31,535 nucleotides of DNA, taken from positions 1 through 31,535 of the forward strand of contig CAYNIY010000018.1 in assembly GCA_964397525.1 (NCBI GenBank), given 5' to 3'. The position numbers and the translations under genes were made by a program. The notes beneath the pieces are model-generated. The model was not told the DNA's origin, did not search any database, and worked only from the letters and a program-made list of their open reading frames with translations. Positions 16,077-23,416 of the stretch are shown piece after piece (the first letter of the stretch is position 1; each line of letters begins with the position of its first letter). This DNA is from Syntrophopropionicum sp964397525 (lineage in GTDB: Bacteria > Bacillota > Desulfotomaculia > Desulfotomaculales > Pelotomaculaceae).

Positions 16077-18257
16077 ATGCTCGTTTTTAGCGGGTTAAAG
16101 AATAAACTGGCAGCCGCCCTGTCCTTTATGAGCAGCCAGCGCAAAGTGCGGCGGGGCCTTATGGCAGTTTTGTTTTTATTGCTGGTCACCTCGATCATGG
16201 CGCTTGAATTTGTGCCGGAGAAAACCAGCCTGGTGGTAGGTCAGGTTTCCACTAAAACATTCAAAGCAGACAGGAACCTGGTTTTTGAATATGAGCATAA
16301 AACCGCAGAACAGCGGCGGCTGGCCGCTGAAAAGGCCGATAAAGTATACGCCAAAGACCCGCAGGTCAGCATTGCCGTGCAGAAAGATATTTCTGACCTC
16401 TCGAAAAAGGTGCGGGACATCCAGAGTGGAAACAACCTGGATGAAGATGAAAAGATTGCCAGGCTGCGCTCGGCCCTGCCTTTTGTGATGTCAGAAGAAG
16501 ATATTACAGCACTGGCCGGTTACTCGGCTAAGGATACCCAGGCTGTGGAAAACTCTCTGAACAGCCTGGTCGGGAAGAGCATGGACATAGGGGCCGGGAT
16601 TGCCCAGGACCAGCTGGAAAAGGCAAAAGAAACTTTAAACAGCCAGATCAGCGGCCTCGGTTTGGATGAACCGTATGAGAGTTACTCCAGGGGGGCTGTT
16701 GAACGGTTCCTGCGCCCCAATACTTTCATTGATTATGAAAAGACAAAGCAGAAACAGGATGAGGCAATGGCTGCCGTACCCCCGACAATGATCACGGTCA
16801 AGGAAGGGGAGAAGCTGATCGGGGAAGGCGAGATCGTCACCGAAGAGCAGTTTGTCAAGCTCCAGGCGCTGGGCTTAATTCAGCAAAAGCCCCCCTTTAC
16901 GTCAGTTTTGGGCATCCTGCTGCTTGTAGTCATGCTGACAAGCGCCGTCTTAGTCTACTTGTACCAGCAGAACCGGGAAATTTATGAGCACCCAGGCCAC
17001 CTGTACCTGCTGGGCATGATCGTGCTGGTGATTATGGCAGTGGGGAAGGTGATTATCGCTATTAATATTCCCCAGTGGCCGGAGCTCGGCGCCCAATTCG
17101 GCTATATGGTGCCGGTTGCGGCCGCCGGGATGCTGATCACAATACTGCTTGATTCCAGGCTGGCAGTGCTGGTGGTGGCTGTCCTATGCCTGCTGATCGG
17201 TGTGATGGACGGCAACCAGCTGCGCTTTGCGGTAGTTGGGCTGATCGGGGGTCTCGCCGGTGTCTACAGCGTTTCAAAGCTCAGCCAGCGGGGCGACCTG
17301 GTGCGCGCGGCTATTTTCACCAGCGGGGCTAACGTAGCGGCGATTTTTATCATCGGCCTGGTTAATGGCATTCCCATGACGCTGCTGATCACAACCAGCC
17401 TGGGCCTGGGGATCATCAACGGCATTTTGTCATCCATCCTGACCAACGGGTCACTGCCTTTTCTGGAAAACACATTTCACATCACCTCGCCTGTACGGCT
17501 GCTGGAGTTGTCAAATCCGAGTAATGTACTGTTAAAGAAGCTCCTCACCGAAGCGCCGGGAACCTATCACCACAGCATCATTGTGGGAAACCTGGCTGAA
17601 GCCGCTACGGACGCCCTGGGCGGCGACTCCCTGATGGTCCGGGTGGGAGCGTACTATCATGATATCGGCAAGAGCAGGAGGCCTTATTTCTTCATCGAGA
17701 ACCAGATGTCTTTTGACAACCCGCATGATAAAATAACGCCGTCACTGAGCACGCTGATCCTCACCTCCCACGTAAAAGACGGTGTGGAAATGGCCAGGGA
17801 AAACAAGCTGCCCCAGGGCATCATCGACATTATTGAGCAGCATCACGGGGCCAGCCTGGTGTCATATTTTTACTGCAAGGCCCTTGAGGGCGACAGGACT
17901 GATACAGTCACCGAGGAAGAATACAGGTACGAAGGACCCAAGCCAAAGACAAAAGAAGCGGCGATCGTGATGCTGGCAGACTCGGTGGAAGCAGCAGTCC
18001 GCTCGATGCAAAATCCTACCCCGGGCAGGGTAGAGGGTCTGGTCAGAAAATTGATCAAGGACAAACTGAACGACGGCCAGCTTGAGGAATGCGATTTGAC
18101 TTATAAAGACCTCGACGTGATCGCCAACTCTTTTGTCAAGGTGCTGTCGGGGATCTTTCACAACCGGGTAGAATACCCGGATATGTCTAAGGAAATGGAG
18201 AGGAGAAGCAAAAATGCCGGTTCTCGTAAACAATCTGCAGGAAGAAATGGAAATTGA
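16077..18257 (+). CDS. pgpH: 7TM-HD membrane phosphodiesterase PgpH (c-di-AMP specific family)
   Basis: A 726-residue membrane protein of the 7TMR-HD family; the Listeria PgpH and relatives hydrolyse c-di-AMP. A first membrane helix (about residues 24-42, L-M-A-V-L-F-L-L-L-V-T-S) is followed by a large extracytoplasmic domain (about 45-275) and roughly seven hydrophobic helices (275-475). The cytoplasmic HD domain includes Y-H-H-S near 497 and Y-H-D-I-G-K near 528, with E-Q-H-H-G further on as metal ligands. ATG 16077 follows AAGGGAG. The last 44 bases overlap ybeY. The order phoH-pgpH-ybeY-dgkA is standard for Firmicutes. Confidence 0.95.
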   Translation: MLVFSGLKNKLAAALSFMSSQRKVRRGLMAVLFLLLVTSIMALEFVPEKTSLVVGQVSTKTFKADRNLVFEYEHKTAEQRRLAAEKADKVYAKDPQVSIAVQKDISDLSKKVRDIQSGNNLDEDEKIARLRSALPFVMSEEDITALAGYSAKDTQAVENSLNSLVGKSMDIGAGIAQDQLEKAKETLNSQISGLGLDEPYESYSRGAVERFLRPNTFIDYEKTKQKQDEAMAAVPPTMITVKEGEKLIGEGEIVTEEQFVKLQALGLIQQKPPFTSVLGILLLVVMLTSAVLVYLYQQNREIYEHPGHLYLLGMIVLVIMAVGKVIIAINIPQWPELGAQFGYMVPVAAAGMLITILLDSRLAVLVVAVLCLLIGVMDGNQLRFAVVGLIGGLAGVYSVSKLSQRGDLVRAAIFTSGANVAAIFIIGLVNGIPMTLLITTSLGLGIINGILSSILTNGSLPFLENTFHITSPVRLLELSNPSNVLLKKLLTEAPGTYHHSIIVGNLAEAATDALGGDSLMVRVGAYYHDIGKSRRPYFFIENQMSFDNPHDKITPSLSTLILTSHVKDGVEMARENKLPQGIIDIIEQHHGASLVSYFYCKALEGDRTDTVTEEEYRYEGPKPKTKEAAIVMLADSVEAAVRSMQNPTPGRVEGLVRKLIKDKLNDGQLEECDLTYKDLDVIANSFVKVLSGIFHNRVEYPDMSKEMERRSKNAGSRKQSAGRNGN

Positions 18258-18678
18258 AGATAATGTAGTCGATTTTCTCACCGTCGCGGTCCTGAAAGCT
18301 TTAAAAGCTTCCGGGTACAGTGAGGATGCCGAAGTGAGCCTGGTCTTTGTCGATGATGATTACATCCAGGAATTGAACCAGCAGTACCGCGGCATGGACG
18401 GCCCGACGGATGTGCTTTCTTTTGCCATGCTGGAGGGAGAGCCCGTGGCGGGCGGGGAAAAAGATGTAATATTGGGAGATGTGGTAATTTCTGTGCAGGC
18501 TGTGGACCGCCAGGCGAAAGAATACGGCCAGAGTTTCCTCCGTGAAGCCTCCTACCTGGCCATACACGGGGTGCTGCACCTGCTCGGCTATGACCATGAG
18601 GATGAAGATAAAAGAAAATTAATGAGGCTGAAAGAAGAGGAAATAATCAGCAGCCTGAATTTCCCGGGCGAACATTAA
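18214..18678 (+). CDS. ybeY: Endoribonuclease YbeY (16S rRNA maturation)
   Basis: YbeY is a zinc-dependent RNase involved in 16S rRNA 3' maturation and ribosome quality control. The 154-residue protein carries the metal motif H118-x3-H122-x5-H128 (H-G-V-L-H-L-L-G-Y-D-H) and the family's T-D-V-L-S-F and L-G-D-V-V-I-S segments. The ATG at 18214 has GGAGAGGAG (18197-18205) upstream and lies inside pgpH, giving a 44-base overlap. The sequence from this start matches the family N-terminus. It is followed 53 bases later by dgkA. Confidence 0.95.
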   Translation: MPVLVNNLQEEMEIEDNVVDFLTVAVLKALKASGYSEDAEVSLVFVDDDYIQELNQQYRGMDGPTDVLSFAMLEGEPVAGGEKDVILGDVVISVQAVDRQAKEYGQSFLREASYLAIHGVLHLLGYDHEDEDKRKLMRLKEEEIISSLNFPGEH

Positions 18679-18731
18679 TCCGGCTGTTTGTCTTTTTAAT
18701 GTTAATCTGATGATTTGAGGTAAGCGGAGCC

Positions 18732-19433
18732 ATGAACCTGCGCAAGATTTTGGACAGTTTCAACTATGCTGTGGCCGGAGTAATCTATGCGATTCAGACC
18801 CAGCGCAATATGAAGATCCACCTGGCTGCCGCCATACTGGTTCTGGCCCTGTCGGTCTACCTGCGGATAAGCTCTCGTGAACTCCTGATTATATTCTTTG
18901 CGATCGTTCTTGTGATCATGGCAGAGCTGTTTAACACGGCTATCGAAGCGGTCGTTGACCTTTCCGTGCAGGAAGTCCACCCGCTGGCGCGCACAGCCAA
19001 AAACGTAGCCGCCGGTGCGGTCCTGATGGCCGCACTGAACTCGCTTGTGGTCGCTTATATTATCATCTACCCGCGCCTGGAGGGTTTTTCCTTTTACTTT
19101 ACCCCGAGAATAAAAGAAACACCGCTCAATGTGACGTTGATTGCTATTTTGGTGGTAATGCTGTCTGTAGGGGTAGGCAAGGCGCTCAGCAGCAAAGGCA
19201 CTTTTGTGAAGGGCGGCCTGCCCAGCGGGCATACGGCTGTTGCCTTTGCGGGCGCCACTGCGCTAACCCTGCTGACTGCCAGTCCCCTGGTAGCTACCGT
19301 GGCTGGCATCATGGCCTTGCTGGTAGCCCACAGCAGGGTTGATGCACAGGTGCACACTCTCTTCGAGGTAGTTGCAGGAGCACTCTTGGGCATCCTGGTC
19401 ACCATGCTGGTTTTTAACCTGGCTGGCTGGTAA
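18732..19433 (+). CDS. Fused undecaprenol/diacylglycerol kinase and PAP2 phosphatase
   Basis: Two membrane enzyme domains in one 233-residue chain. Residues 1-115 are a DgkA/UdpK-type lipid kinase with the catalytic segment E65-L-F-N68-T-A-I-E72-A-V-V-D76 and A-K-N-V-A-A-G-A-V-L (89-98). Residues 130-233 are a small PAP2 phosphatase core with P164-S-G-H167 and S201-R202-x5-H208-x3-E212. The last acidic residue is Glu where Asp is usual, and the first PAP2 motif (K-x6-R-P) is only partly recognisable (K150 / K160-G-G). In Gram-positives the kinase phosphorylates undecaprenol, and PAP2 enzymes remove phosphate from undecaprenyl pyrophosphate, so the fusion could handle both steps of carrier recycling. 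The gene occupies the dgkA position between ybeY and cdd. A composite repeat begins at its stop codon. Confidence 0.88.
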   Translation: MNLRKILDSFNYAVAGVIYAIQTQRNMKIHLAAAILVLALSVYLRISSRELLIIFFAIVLVIMAELFNTAIEAVVDLSVQEVHPLARTAKNVAAGAVLMAALNSLVVAYIIIYPRLEGFSFYFTPRIKETPLNVTLIAILVVMLSVGVGKALSSKGTFVKGGLPSGHTAVAFAGATALTLLTASPLVATVAGIMALLVAHSRVDAQVHTLFEVVAGALLGILVTMLVFNLAGW

Positions 19434-19542
19434 AAAAACGGCCAGGGGGACTGTTCTTGTGGCGCAGTTTTCACTGTTACGTTTATCGTTAAACGGTACC
19501 AGACAGAGGAATGGGTCACATCCGAAACCAGGATATGTCCCC
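19434..19542 (+). repeat. Composite structured repeat, copy 3 (after dgkA-PAP2)
   Basis: Starts directly after the TAA of the kinase-phosphatase gene. Module 1 (19434-19466) has GGCCAGGGGGACTGTTC and GGCGCA. The middle hairpin TATCGTT-A-AACGGTA is at 19484-19498. Module 2 (AGACAGAGGAATGGG) ends in an imperfect hairpin (19513-19542) with GGATATGTCCCC as its right arm. Confidence 0.85.
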
Positions 19543-19550
19543 GAATATAG

Positions 19551-19627
19551 AGGCCGACTGAAGTCGGCCTGCGCTCTGGGGTCTGTAGGTGCGGCTTCAG
19601 CCGCACAATGGTCGGCTAAAGCCGACC
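19551..19627 (+). repeat. Cluster of three variable-stem hairpins
   Basis: Three adjacent hairpins of the same design: AGGCCGACT-GA-AGTCGGCCT (19551-19570), GTGCGGCT-TC-AGCCGCAC (19589-19606) and GGTCGGCT-AA-AGCCGACC (19610-19627). The last is followed by CTACA and the middle one preceded by TGTAG, the family's flanks. All stems are perfect although their sequences differ. Confidence 0.8.
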
Positions 19628-19657
19628 CTACAGCGTTAAGGTTGTTGTTAAATGTGA

Positions 19658-19721
19658 TCAGACAGAGGAATGGGGACACATCTCTCTTGTAGGCATTTCT
19701 CTGTGGTCGAGATATGTCCCC
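19658..19721 (+). repeat. Solo second module of the composite repeat
   Basis: CAGACAGAGGAATGGGGACAC then a hairpin with arms GGGGACACATCTC (19672-19684) and GAGATATGTCCCC (19709-19721). Compared with the other copies, both arms have changed (ATCC/GGAT to ATCTC/GAGAT), so pairing is kept. No first module precedes it. Confidence 0.75.
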
Positions 19722-19802
19722 GATCGGAATGGTTGTACAAAATTGGCGGAAGAAATCCCGCAATATTACAGCCAGACATTTGTGAGACAAGGTGGGTTGG
19801 AT

Positions 19803-20216
19803 ATGGATTTTCCGGTTGATAAACTTATCGATGCTGCCGATGCGGCCAGGGAAAAAGCTTACGCGCCCTACTCTAAATTCAGGGTTGGCGCCGCCATCCT
19901 GACTAAAGAAGGCCGTTGTTACACCGGCTGCAATATTGAGAATGCATCTTATGGCCTGACCTGCTGCGCCGAGCGTGTTGCCCTGTTCAAGGCCGTTTCC
20001 AGCGGTGAGCGCAGCCTAGAAGCCATTGCGGTCACGGCCGGCACAAAAGATTATTGTCCACCCTGCGGCGCCTGCCGCCAGGCTTTGGCAGAATTTGGGG
20101 CAAATATTAAGGTTTATATGGCCAACGAGGCAGGGGAATACCAGATGCAGACGGTAGCTGAGCTGCTGCCGCTGTCGTTTACAGCAGAGGCTCTCGCACA
20201 GGGGGAAGACGAGTAA
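19803..20216 (+). CDS. cdd: Cytidine deaminase
   Basis: Converts cytidine and deoxycytidine to uridine forms in pyrimidine salvage. The 137-residue protein is a homotetrameric-type Cdd with zinc ligands C55, C88 and C91 (C-A-E and P-C-G-A-C-R-Q) and catalytic Glu57. N-I-E-N-A-S-Y (44-50) binds the substrate ribose. The open frame extends upstream to 19743, but that part is repeat-derived; AAGGTGG (19789-19795) points to ATG 19803. It lies between dgkA and era as in Bacillus, now isolated by about 370 bp of repeats upstream and by an assembly gap three bases after its stop. Confidence 0.95.
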   Translation: MDFPVDKLIDAADAAREKAYAPYSKFRVGAAILTKEGRCYTGCNIENASYGLTCCAERVALFKAVSSGERSLEAIAVTAGTKDYCPPCGACRQALAEFGANIKVYMANEAGEYQMQTVAELLPLSFTAEALAQGEDE

Positions 20217-20218
20217 AA

Positions 20219-20318
20219 NNNNNNNNNNNNNNNNNNNNNNNNNNNNNNNNNNNNNNNNNNNNNNNNNNNNNNNNNNNNNNNNNNNNNNNNNNNNNNNNNN
20301 NNNNNNNNNNNNNNNNNN
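20219..20318. other. Assembly gap of 100 Ns between cdd and era
   Basis: Exactly 100 Ns, a placeholder of unknown true length. Unlike the first gap, the flanks are not copies of each other. The 131 bases after it (20319-20449) contain no recognisable gene; GGCTTTAACCGGCC near 20340 resembles the hairpin-type repeats at 25561. Confidence 0.97.
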
Positions 20319-20449
20319 CCGCTGATCGCAGCAGGCTTTGGCTTTAACCGGCCAGATTGTATCGGACAGCGTTGGATTTGATCATTAGTTAGATACCGTA
20401 AAGATGAACTGCTGCAAAAAAATATCAGCAAAAGAAAAGGTGGTCTGGT

Positions 20450-21355
20450 TTGTCTAAAAAAGATAATTTTAAATCCGGTTTCGTAGCTATCATCGGCAGG
20501 ACCAACGTGGGTAAATCCAGTCTGCTGAATAAGATGGCAGGGAAAAAAGTTTCTATTATATCAGAGAAGCCGCAGACTACCAGAAACAAGATATTGTACG
20601 TACTTAACCGGGAGGGCTCCCAGGTTATTTTTTTAGATACTCCGGGCGTACACAAACCAAAGCACAAGCTTGGCGAGCAGCTGGTGCAGGTGGCCCTGCA
20701 GACCCTGAAAGAGGTTGACGCCATCCTTTTTTTGGTTGAAGCTGATCAGCCCCCCGGGCCGGGCGACAAGTATATCATCAACAAATTTCAACATCTCAAA
20801 ACGCCGGTCCTGCTGGTAATCAACAAGATCGACCTGATCAGGCACGAGGACCTGCTCCCGTTGATTGAACAATACAGCAAGCTATATGGTTTTACGGAAA
20901 TCATACCGGTATCAGCGCTGACCGGAGAGAACCTGCCAAACCTGGTTGAGACGCTGGAACGCTACCTCCCACCGGGGCCCAAATATTACCCGGATGATAT
21001 GGTGACCGACCGGCCGGAGTCTTTTATCATGGCCGAGCTGATCAGGGAGAAAGTGCTGCACCTCACCAGCCAGGAAGTCCCCCACTCGGTGGCGGTGGTT
21101 ATTGAAGAACTGGTTAAGCGGCCCAATGATGTGGTGGCGGTGCGCGCGATAATTTATACAGAAAGAGAGTCGCAGAAAGGTATCCTGATTGGGAAGGGCG
21201 GCAATGTGCTGAAGAAAGTAGGCCAGTTGGCCCGGGAGGATATGGAGAGACTGCTGGGCTCAAAAATATTCCTTGAACTCTGGGTGAAAGTCAGGCCCGG
21301 CTGGCGCAACAAAGAAGACCAGATCTGGAATTTTGGCTACCGGGACGAGCAATGA
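20450..21355 (+). CDS. era: GTPase Era (16S rRNA binding)
   Basis: Era binds the 3' end of 16S rRNA and acts in 30S assembly. The 301-residue protein has G1 G16-R-T-N-V-G-K-S23, switch region P-Q-T-T-R-N-K, G3 D63-T-P-G66, G4 N125-K-I-D128 and a C-terminal KH domain with I-G-K-G-G-N-V-L-K-K-V-G. The G1 motif has Thr where most Era proteins have Pro (G-R-P-N-V-G-K-S). The start is TTG 20450 with AAAGGTGG about seven bases upstream. It precedes recO by 13 bases, so they probably form one unit. Its own promoter may lie in the gap. Confidence 0.95.
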   Translation: MSKKDNFKSGFVAIIGRTNVGKSSLLNKMAGKKVSIISEKPQTTRNKILYVLNREGSQVIFLDTPGVHKPKHKLGEQLVQVALQTLKEVDAILFLVEADQPPGPGDKYIINKFQHLKTPVLLVINKIDLIRHEDLLPLIEQYSKLYGFTEIIPVSALTGENLPNLVETLERYLPPGPKYYPDDMVTDRPESFIMAELIREKVLHLTSQEVPHSVAVVIEELVKRPNDVVAVRAIIYTERESQKGILIGKGGNVLKKVGQLAREDMERLLGSKIFLELWVKVRPGWRNKEDQIWNFGYRDEQ

Positions 21356-21368
21356 AGGACAGGTTCTT

Positions 21369-22115
21369 ATGAAACTATATAAGGTTGACGCGGTTGTGCT
21401 CAAGTCAATAGACTGCGGCAACGGAGACAAGCTGCTGGTCCTTTTTTCACGGGAGCACGGCAAAATAAAGGTCATGGCTCATGGTGTCGCCAAGCCTTCC
21501 AGCAGAAAACGCGGGTTTGTGCAGCTCTTTACCTATACCCGGTTTTTGCTGCACCGGGGCCGGGAACTTGACTCGGTGAGCCAGTGCGAAGGCATTGAGA
21601 TGTTTTCCTACATCAGGGATAACCTGGATCAAATCAGCTACGCCAGCTATCTGGCCGAATTGGTCGAAGCGCTGATCCCGGAAGGGGAACAAAACGAACC
21701 GCTCTTTTTGCTGCTCCTGGAAACGCTGCGGCTGATGGAAGAGGGGGAGGCGGAGATATTGACCCGTTCCTTCGAGATCAAGGCTGCTGTGCTGATGGGT
21801 TACCGCCCCGTATTGGAGGAGTGCGCGCAGTGCGGGGGGGCTTTGACGGGGCGGCTTTTATTCAGCGCCAAAACTGGCGGCCTGCTGTGTGAGCTGTGCA
21901 GTGCTGCCGACCCGAGGGCGCTGGTCTGCAGCAGGGGGATGGCGGAGACACTGAAGGTGCTTTCGAGCTGGACTCCGGACAGGCTCAGCCAGCTTAAAAT
22001 CAGTGCTGCCGATCGGGTGCAGATTAAAATATTGCTGTATGATTACCTGAAATATCACCTGGAGAAAGACTTGAAGTCCGCCTCTTTTTTGAACCGGTTT
22101 GTCGTTAAGCCGTGA
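21369..22115 (+). CDS. recO: DNA repair protein RecO
   Basis: RecO loads RecA on SSB-coated single strands in the RecFOR pathway. The protein is 248 residues, with an N-terminal OB fold (K-L-Y-K-V-D-A-V-V-L-K ... L-L-V-L-F-S-R-E-H-G-K-I), a helical domain and a zinc-finger segment C-A-Q-C-G-G ... C-E-L-C. The open frame extends upstream to 21333 inside era, but the family starts at M-K-L-Y, so ATG 21369 is chosen; its ribosome binding site (GGACAGG) is modest. The T-box leader of glyQS begins about 65 bases after the stop. Confidence 0.94.
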   Translation: MKLYKVDAVVLKSIDCGNGDKLLVLFSREHGKIKVMAHGVAKPSSRKRGFVQLFTYTRFLLHRGRELDSVSQCEGIEMFSYIRDNLDQISYASYLAELVEALIPEGEQNEPLFLLLLETLRLMEEGEAEILTRSFEIKAAVLMGYRPVLEECAQCGGALTGRLLFSAKTGGLLCELCSAADPRALVCSRGMAETLKVLSSWTPDRLSQLKISAADRVQIKILLYDYLKYHLEKDLKSASFLNRFVVKP

Positions 22116-22144
22116 GACGGCGGCAGATATTCGCCGCCCGGCCA

Positions 22145-22173
22145 TTGACTTTAAACTGTTAATTTGGTAAATT
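22145..22173 (+). promoter_or_regulatory. Promoter of the glyQS T-box leader
   Basis: TTGACT (22145-22150), a 17-base spacer and TAAATT (22168-22173). The predicted transcript start near 22180 coincides with the beginning of the T-box sequence. Confidence 0.6.
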
Positions 22174-22179
22174 GAAAAA

Positions 22180-22496
22180 AAATAATGGGCGATGAGGAAA
22201 AGTTAGCCGGAGAATTGTTTTCAAGAGAGCCCGGTAAGGTGTAAGCGGGTAAACAATACCCGGTGAAGGCGTTTCCGAGCTGCAAGAGGAACACCAGATT
22301 TGGTCGTGGGTCGTGAGACGTGAGACTTGGAAGAAACCACAATGACGACTGGTTTGGTCAGTAAAGCTTGCGACTGAAAAAGTGGGCTGCCTCCCGTATC
22401 CGTTTTTGCTGCAGGGGAGGATCAAGCCAAGCAGGGTGGAACCGCGGGAAAAACTCCCGTCCCTGGTAGAAATACCGGGGCAGGGGGTTTTTTAGT
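22180..22496 (+). promoter_or_regulatory. Glycine T-box riboswitch
   Basis: A tRNA-sensing leader for glyQS. The conserved T-box AGGGTGGAACCGCGG lies at 22433-22447, followed by CTCCCGTCCCT, which closes the antiterminator. Stem I carries GATGAGGAAAAGT at its base, AGAGAGCC at about 22224, and on the 3' side the sequence GAAGGCGTTTCCGAGC, in which GGC (22268-22270) is the glycine specifier in the same context as the Bacillus glyQS leader. Uncharged tRNA-Gly with anticodon GCC would stabilise the antiterminator. A GTCGTGGGTCGTGAGACGTG stretch (about 22303-22325) lies between Stem I and the T-box. Confidence 0.93.
22454..22494 (+). terminator. T-box-controlled terminator before glyQ
   Basis: CCCTGGTA (22461-22468), GAAA, TACCGGGG (22473-22480), extended by CCC/GGG outside an internal loop and followed by a run of Ts (22488-22493). 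It shares the CCCT segment with the T-box antiterminator, so the two folds exclude each other. Confidence 0.88.
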
Positions 22497-22532
22497 TATT
22501 GTTGATAAACATTTTGCACAAGGAGGCAGGAC

Positions 22533-23411
22533 ATGAATTTTCAGGAAATCATCCTCACGCTGAACAAATTCTGGTCGGAGCAAAACTGCATTATTCAGCA
22601 GCCTTATGATGTGGAAAAAGGAGCCGGCACCATGAACCCGGCGACCTTTTTGCGGGCGCTCGGACCTGAGCCCTGGCGGGTGGGCTATGTAGAGCCGTCA
22701 CGCCGGCCAACCGACGGCCGCTACGGCGAGAATCCCAACAGGCTGCAGCACTATTACCAGTACCAGGTGATCCTAAAGCCTTCGCCCGACGATGTGCTGG
22801 ATGTCTACCTGGAAAGCCTGAAGGCTATCGGCATTGACCCGGATGAACATGATATCCGTTTTGTCGAAGACAACTGGGAATCACCCACCCTGGGCGCTTG
22901 GGGCCTGGGCTGGGAAGTCTGGCTGGACGGCATGGAGATAACCCAGTTTACATATTTCCAGCAGTGCGGCGGCATTGACTGCCATCCCGTCTGCGCTGAA
23001 ATTACCTATGGCCTGGAGCGGCTGGCCACGTTTATTCAGGGGGTTGACAGCGTTTATGACATCACCTGGGTAGATGGCATCACCTACCATGACATCCATC
23101 ACCAGAGTGAGGTGGAACACTCCCACTATAATTTTGAACTGGCGGATACCGGCATGCTGTTCAAGCTGTTCGATATGTACGAGCAGGAGGCGCAGGCTGT
23201 GATCGGGAAAGGGTTTATCCTCCCGGCCTACGATTACGTGCTGAAGTGCTCGCACACTTTTAACCTGCTGGACGCGCGCAGCGCGATCAGCGTTACGGAG
23301 CGCACGGGTTTCATTGCCAGGGTGCGTAACCTGGCCAGGCTGTGCGCCCAGGCTTACGTGGAGCAGCGCGAGGCAATGGGCTACCCGCTTTTGAGAAAGA
23401 AGGAGGCTTAA
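22533..23411 (+). CDS. glyQ: Glycyl-tRNA synthetase alpha subunit
   Basis: Catalytic subunit of the bacterial alpha2beta2 glycyl-tRNA synthetase, which charges tRNA-Gly. The 292-residue length and sequence (F-Q-E-I-I-L-T-L-N-K-F-W-S-E-Q-N-C, Q-P-Y-D-V-E-K-G-A-G-T-M-N-P, R-R-P-T-D-G-R-Y-G-E-N-P-N-R, and Y-G-L-E-R-L) are typical class II aminoacyl-tRNA synthetase motifs of GlyQ. ATG 22533 follows AAGGAGG. It is controlled by the T-box leader and followed after five bases by glyS. Confidence 0.98.
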   Translation: MNFQEIILTLNKFWSEQNCIIQQPYDVEKGAGTMNPATFLRALGPEPWRVGYVEPSRRPTDGRYGENPNRLQHYYQYQVILKPSPDDVLDVYLESLKAIGIDPDEHDIRFVEDNWESPTLGAWGLGWEVWLDGMEITQFTYFQQCGGIDCHPVCAEITYGLERLATFIQGVDSVYDITWVDGITYHDIHHQSEVEHSHYNFELADTGMLFKLFDMYEQEAQAVIGKGFILPAYDYVLKCSHTFNLLDARSAISVTERTGFIARVRNLARLCAQAYVEQREAMGYPLLRKKEA

Positions 23412-23416
23412 ACAGC

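Noticed and set aside
19743..19802. N-terminal extension of cdd by 20 codons
   Set aside because: The extra residues are not part of the cytidine deaminase family, and the ribosome binding site at 19789 points to ATG 19803.
20319..20449. Gene remnant between the second gap and era
   Set aside because: No open frame with a family match; only a short hairpin-like GGCTTTAACCGGCC segment.
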